From the NCBI RefSeq assembly GCF_001425665.1, contig NZ_LMCX01000001.1:1286231-1350230 (forward strand): 64,000 nt of DNA, written 5' to 3'. The translations under genes and the position numbers were made by a program. This document shows, piece by piece, positions 8,571 through 16,117 of this stretch. Each line of letters starts with the position of its first letter. The first letter of the stretch is position 1. This DNA is from Yonghaparkia sp. Root332 (lineage in GTDB: Bacteria; Actinomycetota; Actinomycetes; Actinomycetales; Microbacteriaceae). The notes beneath the pieces were generated by a model. The model worked only from the letters and a program-made list of their open reading frames with translations, made no database searches and was not told the DNA's origin.

Positions 8571-8884
8571 CCCCGGCGCTCCGCGCAGGGCGTCGGCGGG
8601 TCGCACGGGTCGGGCCCGCGGCGTGCGTCAGGTCGCGGGCGCGCGCCTGCGGGCGGCCGCCTGCGAGCGCCCCTGCGCGCGCCGAACATGCGGAACTCAG
8701 GACGGATCCGGCAGGGCGCGCCGATGTCCCGCACGTTTCCGCGGTAAAGCGCGGCGGTCGCTGCCGGAGTTCCTGAGTTGCGCAGTGAGGGCGCAGTGCG
8801 GGGGAGTCGGCGCGCCCGGGGTGCGGTGCACCGGGTCCGCGGGATGCACGCGCGCTCGCGAGCGCGCCCGATCGGCCTCCCGTC
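8571..8884. other. Gene-free stretch with repeats
   Basis: 314 bases between the P450 and the amidotransferase stop. It holds the inverted repeat 8689-8784 and an 18-bp self-complementary GCGCGCTCGCGAGCGCGC at 8850-8867, which could form a small hairpin but has no T-tract. No credible reading frame was seen. Confidence 0.6.
8689..8784. repeat. REP-like imperfect inverted repeat
   Basis: Left arm 8689-8714 starts TGCGGAACTCAGGA; right arm 8761-8784 ends TCCTGAGTTGCGCA. Both also share CCGGCAG/CTGCCGG at the inner end. The arms are about 24-26 bases around a 46-base GC-rich centre. It lies between a rightward and a leftward gene, a usual place for palindromic elements or bidirectional terminators. 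Confidence 0.6.
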
Positions 8885-9595
8885 TCAGGGGACGAGCAGC
8901 GCGACGCGCGTCAGGAACGCGTCGACGAGCGCGAAGGTGCGCTCGCGCGCGGCGGCCTCCTCGGCGCGCGTCTGCGCGAGCATGATCGCCGGGTCCTGGC
9001 CGTCCTCCGCGACCGCGCGGACGCCGCCCCAGTCGAGCCAGCCCGTCAGCCCGGCGGCGTCGAGCTCGGGGTGGAACTGCACCGCGAGGGTCCGCTCGAT
9101 CGTGAACGCCTGCGAGGCGACGGGGGTGCGCGCGATCTCGACGGCGCCGGGCGGAAGAGTCCAGCGGTCGAAGTGGAACTGGAACCACGGGCCGGGCCCG
9201 ACGAGCGACGGGTCGTCGCTCCAGATGGCCGTCCACCCGATCTCGCTCTTCGGCGCGGGCGCGACCGAGCCCCCGAGCGCGCGCGCGACGAGCTGGCCGC
9301 CGAAGCAGATCCCGAGCACGGGCATCCCGCCCCGCACCGCCTCGCCGAGCCAGTCGAGCTCGGCGCGCAGCCAGGTGCCGATGCACGCGTCGTCCCACGC
9401 GCCCCACGGGGCGCCGAGCGGCACGACGACGTCGTAGTCGGCCAGGTCGGGGAAGTCGACGGCGATGTCGGGGGAGTGGAAGCTCTCCTCCGGCACGACG
9501 AGGAAGGCGTCCACGTCGAAGCCGTGGTGGGCGAATCGCTCGCCGACGGGGCCGAGCGGGCTCACATGATCGTGCTGCACGAACAGGACTCGCAA
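8885..9595 (-). CDS. Class I glutamine amidotransferase-like protein
   Basis: 236 residues if started at TTG 9595. An AGGAGGT ribosome site sits 5 bases before this TTG, whereas the ATG at 9610 lies upstream of that site and has none of its own. The GATase1 triad is present: nucleophile Cys in LGICFGGQLVARALGG and the His-Glu pair in AVQFHPE. Such GMP-synthase-like domains split a gamma-glutamyl amide. With the divergent glutamine-synthetase-like gene it recalls the PuuA/PuuD pair of polyamine use, although PuuD is from a different hydrolase subfamily. Exact substrate unknown. Confidence 0.85.
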   Translation of the reverse strand: MRVLFVQHDHVSPLGPVGERFAHHGFDVDAFLVVPEESFHSPDIAVDFPDLADYDVVVPLGAPWGAWDDACIGTWLRAELDWLGEAVRGGMPVLGICFGGQLVARALGGSVAPAPKSEIGWTAIWSDDPSLVGPGPWFQFHFDRWTLPPGAVEIARTPVASQAFTIERTLAVQFHPELDAAGLTGWLDWGGVRAVAEDGQDPAIMLAQTRAEEAAARERTFALVDAFLTRVALLVP

Positions 9596-9633
9596 CGGGG
9601 ACCTCCTCATCGACGGCGCCGGGTGCCTACTGT

Positions 9634-9653
9634 ATCGTTTGAAGCCGAACGAT
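9634..9653. promoter_or_regulatory. Operator-like palindrome, GS/amidotransferase promoter
   Basis: ATCGTTTGAAGCCGAACGAT, inverted ATCGTT/AACGAT with an 8-base centre, between two divergent genes. The same pattern occurs at 11939-11958 and 12021-12040. Confidence 0.7.
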
Positions 9654-9690
9654 CCAGAGCCGGATCACGAGTGCCACAAGGGAGTCGCAC

Positions 9691-11040
9691 ATGAGTCGGA
9701 GCCTCGTCAACCTGCAGAGCGAGCTCACGGAGGCGGGCATCGACGTGCTCCGCGTCGTCTACGCCGACATCATCGGCACGGTCCGCTCGAAGGATCTGCT
9801 CGTCAGCCAGCTCGACAAGGTGAGCCACGGCGGCCCGACCTTCTGCCAGGGCGTGTGGGTCACGACCACCCAGGGCGGCGTGCTCGACGGCGGCGACGTG
9901 CTGAGCGACGGGCTCGAGGACTTCGTCACCCAGATCGTGCCCGAGAGCTGGCGCGCTCTGCCGTGGGAGCCGGGCGTCGCCTACGTCGTCGCGGGCGCCA
10001 ACAACCCCGACATGACGCCGAACGAGTTCGCGCCGCGCACCCTGCTCGAGCGCATCGTCGGCGAGTACCGCGCGCTCGGCCTCACGCCCGTCGTGGGCCC
10101 CGAGCTCGAGTTCTACATCGCCGACCGCAACGAGGACGGCTCGTTCCGCCGCGCGCTCACGCAGCCCGGCCGCGTCTACACGAGCGGCGCGACCGTCGAC
10201 CCCAAGGGCACCTTCCTGCACCTGCTGCGCATGCTCGACCAGCTGCGCATCGGGGTCTTCGCGGGCAACCACGAGTTCAGCCCGAGCCAGTACGAGATCA
10301 ACATCTGGCACGGCGAGGCGCTCGACGCGTGCGACCGCATCTTCATGCTCAAGGCCGGCGTGAAGGACCTCATCGCGCGCCTCGGCCAGGCGGCGACGTT
10401 CTCGGGCAAGCCCTGGAGCGACGAGGGCGGCAGCGGCTTCCACCTGCATGTCTCGCTCGAGAGCGCCGAGGGCGAGAACCTCATGCACGAGGGTCACGAC
10501 CTGAGCGTGCTCGCCCAGCGCATGATCGCGGGCATCGTCGCGCACGCCCCCGCGCTCACGGCGCTCTGCAACCCGACCATCAACGCCTTCAAGCGACTCG
10601 GCCCCGACACCCTCGCCCCGTACCGCGCGAACTGGGGCTACGACAACCGCAGCGCGATGCTGCGCATCCCGCCCGAGCGCGGGTCGGGCACGCGCCTGGA
10701 GGTGCGCCTCGCCGACGGCGCGGCCAACCCGTACCTCATGACCGCGGCGATCCTCGCGGCCGGTCTCGACGGCATCCGCCGCGAGCTCGACGCGCCGCCC
10801 GCGGCCGTCGGGTACTCCTACGAGGACGAGACGCAGGAGATCCTGCCCATGTCGCTCGGCGATGCGCTGGATGCCCTGCGCGCCGACAGCGCTCTCATCG
10901 AGCTGCTCGGCGGCCCGCTCGTCGACGTCTTCGAGGTCATGAAGCGCGACGAGATCGAGCGCTACACCGAGGCCGTGGACGACCCCTGGACGCGCGACGT
11001 CACCGAGTGGGAGGTCAAAGAGTATTTCCTCGACCTGTAG
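9691..11040 (+). CDS. Glutamine synthetase-like gamma-glutamyl-amine ligase
   Basis: 449 residues of the GS catalytic family: N-terminal beta-grasp ADIIGTVRSKDL (25-36), metal site GPELEF (E138, E140), NHEFSPSQYEIN (193-204), GSGFHLHVSL (247-256) and NWGYDNRSAMLRIP (314-327). Two marks of true GlnA are not found: the DGSS ammonium-site loop and the NLYxLP adenylylation site. This fits GlnA-like enzymes such as GlnA3/GlnA4/PuuA, which join glutamate to polyamines or ethanolamine. Ribosome site AGGGAG precedes the ATG. The neighbouring permease and amidotransferase support amine assimilation; the actual amine is unknown. Confidence 0.85.
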   Translation: MSRSLVNLQSELTEAGIDVLRVVYADIIGTVRSKDLLVSQLDKVSHGGPTFCQGVWVTTTQGGVLDGGDVLSDGLEDFVTQIVPESWRALPWEPGVAYVVAGANNPDMTPNEFAPRTLLERIVGEYRALGLTPVVGPELEFYIADRNEDGSFRRALTQPGRVYTSGATVDPKGTFLHLLRMLDQLRIGVFAGNHEFSPSQYEINIWHGEALDACDRIFMLKAGVKDLIARLGQAATFSGKPWSDEGGSGFHLHVSLESAEGENLMHEGHDLSVLAQRMIAGIVAHAPALTALCNPTINAFKRLGPDTLAPYRANWGYDNRSAMLRIPPERGSGTRLEVRLADGAANPYLMTAAILAAGLDGIRRELDAPPAAVGYSYEDETQEILPMSLGDALDALRADSALIELLGGPLVDVFEVMKRDEIERYTEAVDDPWTRDVTEWEVKEYFLDL

Positions 11041-11056
11041 ATCGAGGGAATCAGAT

Positions 11057-11093
11057 GCGAGGGGCCCGGGAGCGACGCTCCCGGGCCCCTCGC
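11057..11093. terminator. Bidirectional terminator
   Basis: An 18-bp perfect palindrome around one central base (core CCCGGGAGCG/CGCTCCCGGG), followed by CTTTCTC. It lies between the convergent GS-like and decarboxylase-like genes. Confidence 0.85.
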
Positions 11094-11108
11094 CTTTCTC
11101 GCCCTGAT

Positions 11109-11921
11109 CTAGATCGCCGGGTTCGAGAAGTCCTTCACGAGCGTTCCGCCGTTGAACGTCACGCCGACCTCGCGGTAGTATGCGCCGATCTTCTCGCGCA
11201 TCGGCAGGATCGACGCGAGCTCGTCCCAGGGGGAGTCGTGCAGCTCGAGCTCGAAGTCGCCGCGCCAGGTCGCGCCGATCTCGGCGTCGGTCGTGCTCAT
11301 GGTGATGAGCTGGTCGAAGCTGTTGCCGGCGCCGGGCGTGATGGAGGGCATCCACCGCGAATGCAGCATGGGGTGCCCGTTCACGAAGCCGTTGCTCTCG
11401 CTCTCGGCCTCGAGGGTGACGACGAGCGAGGCGAGGCGGTGGTCGTACGCCGCGAGCGACGCGCCGATCCTCGCGCCGGGCGCGAGGCGGGGCGCGGCAC
11501 GGCCGACGTTCATGACGCGCGTGACGGCCATCGAGCCGAGCTTCTTCGGGTAGCCCTGGAACCAGCCGCGCGCGATCGCGAAGTCCTTCGTGACCCATAT
11601 GGCGACGCACCGCGTGTACGTGACGCCCTCGTGCTTCACGCGCACGACGGCGAAGGTCTCGAGGTACTGCGAGCGCTGCGGGTCGAGCAGCTCGGCGCCC
11701 GAGGCCGAGCACGACTGCCAGTCGGCCCAGATGAGCGCGACGGCGCCCGGATCCTCGTCGGCGAGCTCGAGTCCCTCGGGCAGGAGGGCGGCGACCCTCT
11801 CGGGGTCGGTGCGGTACTCGGCGGTCAGCAGCGTGCCCGAGTAGTACCAGGGCATGTCGGGCACGATCGCGCTCGCGCCGGAGGGGGTCTTCGGGGCCAT
11901 GAAGCCGTTCAGGTCTGCCAT
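11109..11921 (-). CDS. Acetoacetate decarboxylase family protein
   Basis: 270 residues from ATG 11921; an alternative ATG at 11939 directly abuts the operator and adds six residues, and neither has a clear ribosome site. The family motif GYPKKLGSM carries the lysine that forms the Schiff base in acetoacetate decarboxylase (SAYPKKLG in Clostridium). Family members also include aldolase-dehydratases acting on other oxo acids. The promoter carries the same palindrome as the GS-like gene and the permease, so it probably handles a carbon fragment from the same substrate. Function beyond the family is not known. Confidence 0.82.
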   Translation of the reverse strand: MADLNGFMAPKTPSGASAIVPDMPWYYSGTLLTAEYRTDPERVAALLPEGLELADEDPGAVALIWADWQSCSASGAELLDPQRSQYLETFAVVRVKHEGVTYTRCVAIWVTKDFAIARGWFQGYPKKLGSMAVTRVMNVGRAAPRLAPGARIGASLAAYDHRLASLVVTLEAESESNGFVNGHPMLHSRWMPSITPGAGNSFDQLITMSTTDAEIGATWRGDFELELHDSPWDELASILPMREKIGAYYREVGVTFNGGTLVKDFSNPAI

Positions 11922-11938
11922 GCGCTTCAGCGTACCCA

Positions 11939-11958
11939 TTCGTTCGCAAACAAACGAT
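11939..11958. promoter_or_regulatory. Operator-like palindrome, decarboxylase-like gene
   Basis: Minus strand ATCGTTTGTTTGCGAACGAA, the second copy of the cassette motif. It sits immediately upstream of the gene, where bound protein would block initiation. Confidence 0.7.
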
Positions 11959-12020
11959 AGGGAAAATCGCCGAGCGCCGCTGCTTGACGGAGGGAGGAGC
12001 GAGGGCCATTCTGTGAATCA

Positions 12021-12040
12021 GTCGTTTAGGCCCAAACGAT
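12021..12040. promoter_or_regulatory. Operator-like palindrome, permease promoter
   Basis: GTCGTTTAGGCCCAAACGAT (minus strand ATCGTTTGGGCCTAAACGAC), the third copy, 28 bases before the permease start. Confidence 0.7.
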
Positions 12041-12068
12041 CAGCCCTGCTCAATGAGGAGTTCTGGAC

Positions 12069-13589
12069 ATGACCTATTCCACCCCCACGGCCACGACCGA
12101 GCGCTCCTCGCTCCGAGCCGGCCGACTCGGCGTCATCGGCGTCGTCTTCTTCGTCGTCGCGGCATCCGCCCCCCTCGTGGGCATCACGGGCGCCGTCCCC
12201 GTCGCGATGCTCGTCGGCAACGGCGCGGGCACCCCGGGCGCCTACCTCGTCGTCGGCCTCACCCTGCTGCTGTTCAGCGTGGGCTACGCCGCGATGAGCA
12301 ACCGCGTGACGAACTCCGGCGCCTTCTTCGCCTACGTGGGCAAGGGCCTCGGAGTGAACGCGGGCGTCGCCTCGGCGTTCGTGTCGATCCTCACCTACGT
12401 CACCATCCAGCTCGCCATCTACGGCTTCTTCGGCGGTCTCGTCGCCGGCACGATGGCCGAGCTCGGCCTCGACCTGCCCTGGTACCTCTGGTCGATCCTC
12501 GCCTGGGTGCTCGTCACCGGCCTGTCGCTCCTCACCGTCGACATCGGCGCGAAGGTGCTCGGCGTGCTGCTCGTCCTCGAGCTCCTGTCTCTGCTCGTCG
12601 CCGCGATCGCCATGCTCGCCGATGGCGGCCCCGAGGGCTGGAACATCGCGGCCTCCTTCAGCCCCGAGAACATCTTCGCCGGCGGGTTCGCCGGGGGCGC
12701 CGGCATCGCCCTCGCCTTCGCCCTCGCGAGCTTCATCGGCTTCGAGGCGACGGCGATCTACGGCGAGGAGTCGCGTGACCCGAAGCGCACCGTCCCCCTC
12801 GCGACCTACATCGCGATCTCGACCATCAGCATCCTCTTCGCCATCGTCTCGTTCGGCATGGTGACCGGCATGGGAGCGAGCGGCATCATCGACGAGGTCG
12901 TCACCCGCTCGGCCGACGCCGACGGCAACCCTCTCGTGAACCCCGCGGGAGTGCTGTTCAGCCTCACCGAGCAGTACGTCGGGGGCTGGCTCGTCACGAT
13001 CATGACCGTGCTCGTGATCACGAGCCTCTTCGCCGGCCTCCTGGCCTTCCAGAACGCCGCGGCGCGCTACTTCTTCGCCCTCGGGCGCGGCGGGGTGCTG
13101 CCGCAGCGCGCGGCGACGACCAACCGCGCGGGTGCCCCGGTGGGCGGGGTCGTCATCACGTCGGCGCTCGCCCTCCTCGTGATGATCGTCTTCGCGGTCG
13201 CGGGCCTCGACCCGGTCGCGAACCTCTTCTTCTGGATGAGCTCGATCACGGCGATGTCGGTGATCGTCGTCGAGATCCTGGTCTCGATCGCGATCATCGT
13301 CTACTTCCGCCGGGAGGGCGGCGGCTCGATGTGGAAGACCACGATCGCGCCCGCGCTCTCCGCCGTGCTGCTGGTGCTCGGCCTCTACCTGGTGATGTCG
13401 CGCTTCAACCTGCTCGCCGGCACCGTGCCCGACGGCGTCGACCCGACGCTGCCCGAGAGCGCCTTCCAGCTCAACGCGCTCGGCTGGTTCCTCGTGCTCC
13501 TGCCGTTCATCGCGCTCGCCGTCGGCTACGCCGTCGCGATCGTGAACAAGAAGGAGAACGAGCAGCTCGTGCGCGACTTCGCGTCCTAG
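12069..13589 (+). CDS. APC family amino acid/polyamine permease
   Basis: 506 residues, almost wholly hydrophobic with about twelve membrane helices. The first helix region reads GVIGVVFFVVAASAPLVGIT, a usual APC opening, and GFEATAIYGEESRDPKRTVP is the conserved cytoplasmic loop after helix 6. A GAGGAG ribosome site precedes the ATG. It shares an operator-like palindrome with the GS-like and decarboxylase-like genes, so it probably imports the amine or amino acid that the cassette degrades. The PuuP comparison is by context. Confidence 0.9.
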   Translation: MTYSTPTATTERSSLRAGRLGVIGVVFFVVAASAPLVGITGAVPVAMLVGNGAGTPGAYLVVGLTLLLFSVGYAAMSNRVTNSGAFFAYVGKGLGVNAGVASAFVSILTYVTIQLAIYGFFGGLVAGTMAELGLDLPWYLWSILAWVLVTGLSLLTVDIGAKVLGVLLVLELLSLLVAAIAMLADGGPEGWNIAASFSPENIFAGGFAGGAGIALAFALASFIGFEATAIYGEESRDPKRTVPLATYIAISTISILFAIVSFGMVTGMGASGIIDEVVTRSADADGNPLVNPAGVLFSLTEQYVGGWLVTIMTVLVITSLFAGLLAFQNAAARYFFALGRGGVLPQRAATTNRAGAPVGGVVITSALALLVMIVFAVAGLDPVANLFFWMSSITAMSVIVVEILVSIAIIVYFRREGGGSMWKTTIAPALSAVLLVLGLYLVMSRFNLLAGTVPDGVDPTLPESAFQLNALGWFLVLLPFIALAVGYAVAIVNKKENEQLVRDFAS

Positions 13590-13600
13590 CCGCCAGCACC

Positions 13601-13606
13601 TAGGCT
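13601..13606 (+). promoter_or_regulatory. -10 element TAGGCT
   Basis: TAGGCT 78 bases ahead of the sigma-like gene, implying a leader of about 70 bases. Confidence 0.45.
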
Positions 13607-13684
13607 CGGATGCTCCGCCCGGTCGGGCGGCGCGCGCTCCGGCTCGCGCCGCCCGGCCCCCTATCCCTCCCGGAGGTTCCGCGC

Positions 13685-13945
13685 ATGTCCGACGACTTCG
13701 ACCTCGACGTCACGCCCGAGCACGACATCGACGACTCGGCGGTCGACGCGCTCGGCTACGACGAGCTCGTCGGGCGCATCTCGCAGCTGCCGCCCGAGCT
13801 GCGGGCGCCGCTCGGCGGGATCCTGCTCGAGAAGCGCAGCTACTCCGATGTCTCGCAGGAGCTGGGCATCCGCCAGCAGGAGCTCGTCCGCGCCGTGCAG
13901 CGCGGCCGCGCCCTCATCGCGCGTCGGATCGCCGCCGACGAGTAG
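13685..13945 (+). CDS. Small sigma-70 region 4-like protein
   Basis: 86 residues from ATG 13685 with GGAGG 7-8 bases upstream; the longer frame to 13610 is rejected. After an acidic start (DDFDLDVTPEHDIDD) comes a helix-turn-helix like sigma region 4.2: LPPELRAPLGGILLEKRSYS, then DVSQELGIRQQELVRAVQRG. There is no region 2, so it cannot act as a complete sigma factor. It may be a DNA-binding modulator or a vestigial ECF sigma. Convergent with the phosphotransferase-like gene. Confidence 0.65.
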   Translation: MSDDFDLDVTPEHDIDDSAVDALGYDELVGRISQLPPELRAPLGGILLEKRSYSDVSQELGIRQQELVRAVQRGRALIARRIAADE

Positions 13946-13960
13946 CCGGCGCGCGGCGCG

Positions 13961-15103
13961 CTAGTCGCGGGGCGTGGGCGGCGTCGGCGGAGTCGCCGCG
14001 CTGCCGTTCGAGCCGGGGCTCGCGGGCGAGCCGCCCGAGGCCCCCGATGCGGTCGACCCCGCCCATGCCGGGCTCGCGGACGACGGCCCCGCGGGCTGCG
14101 TCGCGATCCGAGCAGCCTCGGGCGCGCCGAGCTCGGCGAGGTCGTGCGCGTCCGTGAGCGACGCCGGGCGATCCTGCTCCATCGTGAGGGGGTTCGTCAT
14201 GTCGCGGTGCACGCGGTCGAGCAGAGCGTGCAGCATCTCGACGGCGTCGTCGGTGACCTCGGTGCTGCGGGTCGTCGTGCCGTGCAGCAGCCAGCGCGCG
14301 ACCTCGAGCTCGGCGGCGAAGACGGCGCGTCGGGCGAGCTCGCGATCGTGGATGCCGCGGGCCTCGTGGTATGCCTCGAAGGCCGATTCGGGCACGGCGG
14401 CGTCGGCCGAGCCGAGCAGCCAGAACAGGTCGCGGGCGGGGTCGGCGATCTGCAGGCGCGACCAGCCGAGCACGCCCGTGACGGTCTCGCCGATCGAGAG
14501 GAACGACCCGGCCGAGAGACCTCCGTTGATGACGGTGGGCGTGAACTGCCAGAGCGACTGGTCCTCGCTCGCGAGCTCCCAGCGCCGAAGCAGCCCCGCG
14601 GGCACAAGCCCGGTCTCGCTCGCGCGGTCGAGGGTCGCGAGGGATTCGCGCATGACGTCGATCGCCCGCAGCTGGGGCAGCCCGACGTCGGCGACGACGC
14701 TCGTGGGCAGCGCGTGCACGGCGGCGATGGCCCGCCCGATCGAGGAGGCGAGCCCCGGCGTGATCGACTCCAGGGCCACCGGATCGCCATCGACGAACTC
14801 GTGCACGATCGCGCGCGTGCCGCCGACCGGGGTCTGACCGACGAGCCGCGGCACGGCGAACGGCAGCCGCGAGCGCACGCCGTCGCTGAGCGCCCGCAGC
14901 GCGACGAGATCGGCCGACTGCTCGGCCTCGGCCGGCTCGGTGCGCGGAACGCGGATGACGAGGTGCCGCCCGTCGCGGCTCGTGAGCACGGCGGCGTCGA
15001 CGTCGCGCCCGGGGGAGGAGCCGAGGCGCGAGGCGTGCGTGACGTCCAGTCCCGGAACGGCCGCCGTGGCGAGCGCGGCTAGAGTGAGAGGGGATCTGGC
15101 CAT
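13961..15103 (-). CDS. Aminoglycoside/macrolide phosphotransferase-like protein, degenerate active site
   Basis: 380 residues of APH kinase fold. The Brenner motif, normally HGDL, reads INGGLSAGSF (N193-G194-G195-L196), and the metal-binding IDW motif reads GVLGW (G213), followed by the retained DPARDLFWLL. Both catalytic aspartates are therefore absent, so a pseudokinase or a changed reaction is likely. A Ser/Pro/Gly-rich tail occupies about the last 50 residues. Start ATG 15103 lies 6 bases after TACCCT, a leaderless arrangement. It sits beside nudC and uvrD2; despite its family name, antibiotic resistance is not supported. Confidence 0.8.
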   Translation of the reverse strand: MARSPLTLAALATAAVPGLDVTHASRLGSSPGRDVDAAVLTSRDGRHLVIRVPRTEPAEAEQSADLVALRALSDGVRSRLPFAVPRLVGQTPVGGTRAIVHEFVDGDPVALESITPGLASSIGRAIAAVHALPTSVVADVGLPQLRAIDVMRESLATLDRASETGLVPAGLLRRWELASEDQSLWQFTPTVINGGLSAGSFLSIGETVTGVLGWSRLQIADPARDLFWLLGSADAAVPESAFEAYHEARGIHDRELARRAVFAAELEVARWLLHGTTTRSTEVTDDAVEMLHALLDRVHRDMTNPLTMEQDRPASLTDAHDLAELGAPEAARIATQPAGPSSASPAWAGSTASGASGGSPASPGSNGSAATPPTPPTPRD

Positions 15104-15109
15104 GCCCCC

Positions 15110-15115
15110 AGGGTA
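15110..15115 (-). promoter_or_regulatory. -10 element TACCCT, leaderless start
   Basis: TACCCT on the minus strand, 6 bases before the ATG of the phosphotransferase-like gene. Confidence 0.55.
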
Positions 15116-15178
15116 GGCGGCGGGCACCCCCCGGCCGCCCTGCGCCACGCAGTTCCCACCCGGCAGTTGGAGGCATCC

Positions 15179-16117
15179 ATGCAGTTCTCGCTCACCTCGT
15201 CGCTGCCGCTCTCGCGCTATCGCATCGACCGCGATGACGCCTCGCGGACGCGGCCGAGGCTGTTCGACGAGCTGTGGGCCGAGCCGACGACGCGCATCCT
15301 GGCGGTGTGGCGCGGCGAGGTCCTGCTCTCGGCGGGCGACGCGCCGGCCCTCGCCCTCCTCCCGGTGCAGGCGGCGCCGTCGGATGCCCTGCGCATCTAC
15401 CTCGGGCGCTCGACCGACGACGCGCCCGACCTCCCGGCCGGCGCCGCCGTCGTCGCCGTCGTGCTCGACGACGACCGCGCGACCGGATTCGCCGCCGACA
15501 TCGCCCGCTGGGGGAATCCCCGCTCGCTCGGCCACGCGCTCGGCGACCGCGACGCCGGTCTCGCCGTCGAGGCGCTCGGCATCGCGAACTGGCACGCGGT
15601 CCACGCCTTCTCCCCCCTCACCGGCAACCCGACCCAGCCCGGTCGCGGCGGCTGGGTGCGCGTGGACGTCGAGACGGGCCGCGAGCTCTTCCCGCGCACC
15701 GACGCGGCGATCATCGTCGCCGTGACCGACGTCGACGACCGCATCGTGCTCGGCTCGAACGCTCAGTGGGAGGCCAATCGGTTCTCGCTGCTCGCGGGCT
15801 TCGTCGAGCCGGGGGAGTCGCTCGAGGCCGCCGTGGTGCGCGAGGTGCGCGAGGAGTCGGGGCTCCGCGTCGTCGACCCCGTCTACGTCGGCTCCCAGCC
15901 GTGGCCGTTCCCCGCCTCGCTCATGCTCGGCTTCCGCGCGCGCCTCGACCCGTCGCTCGAGCACGAGCTGCGCCCCGACGGCACCGAGATCCTCGACCTG
16001 CGCTGGTTCAGCCGCGAGGAGCTCGCCGCGGCGCTCGACGACATCGCCCTGCCGGGGCGCACCTCGATCGCCCGCGCGATCATCGAGGACTGGTACGGGG
16101 GCCCGATCGACGCATGA
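15179..16117 (+). CDS. nudC: NAD(+) diphosphatase, NudC-like Nudix hydrolase
   Basis: 312 residues; ATG 15179 has GGAGG 5 bases upstream. The Nudix box is complete (GFVEPGESLEAAVVREVREE then SGL) and is followed by the NudC signature SQPWPFPAS (239-247). The zinc-ribbon cysteines of E. coli NudC are missing: FSPLTG replaces FCxxCG (143-148), and the second pair is also absent. The enzyme cleaves NAD(H) to NMN(H) and AMP and may remove NAD caps from RNA. The stop overlaps uvrD2 (ATGA), the same pairing as in M. tuberculosis. Confidence 0.9.
   Translation: MQFSLTSSLPLSRYRIDRDDASRTRPRLFDELWAEPTTRILAVWRGEVLLSAGDAPALALLPVQAAPSDALRIYLGRSTDDAPDLPAGAAVVAVVLDDDRATGFAADIARWGNPRSLGHALGDRDAGLAVEALGIANWHAVHAFSPLTGNPTQPGRGGWVRVDVETGRELFPRTDAAIIVAVTDVDDRIVLGSNAQWEANRFSLLAGFVEPGESLEAAVVREVREESGLRVVDPVYVGSQPWPFPASLMLGFRARLDPSLEHELRPDGTEILDLRWFSREELAAALDDIALPGRTSIARAIIEDWYGGPIDA

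Noticed and set aside
13961..15103. Macrolide or aminoglycoside resistance gene
   Set aside because: The catalytic aspartates are absent and the gene is part of a conserved housekeeping neighbourhood.
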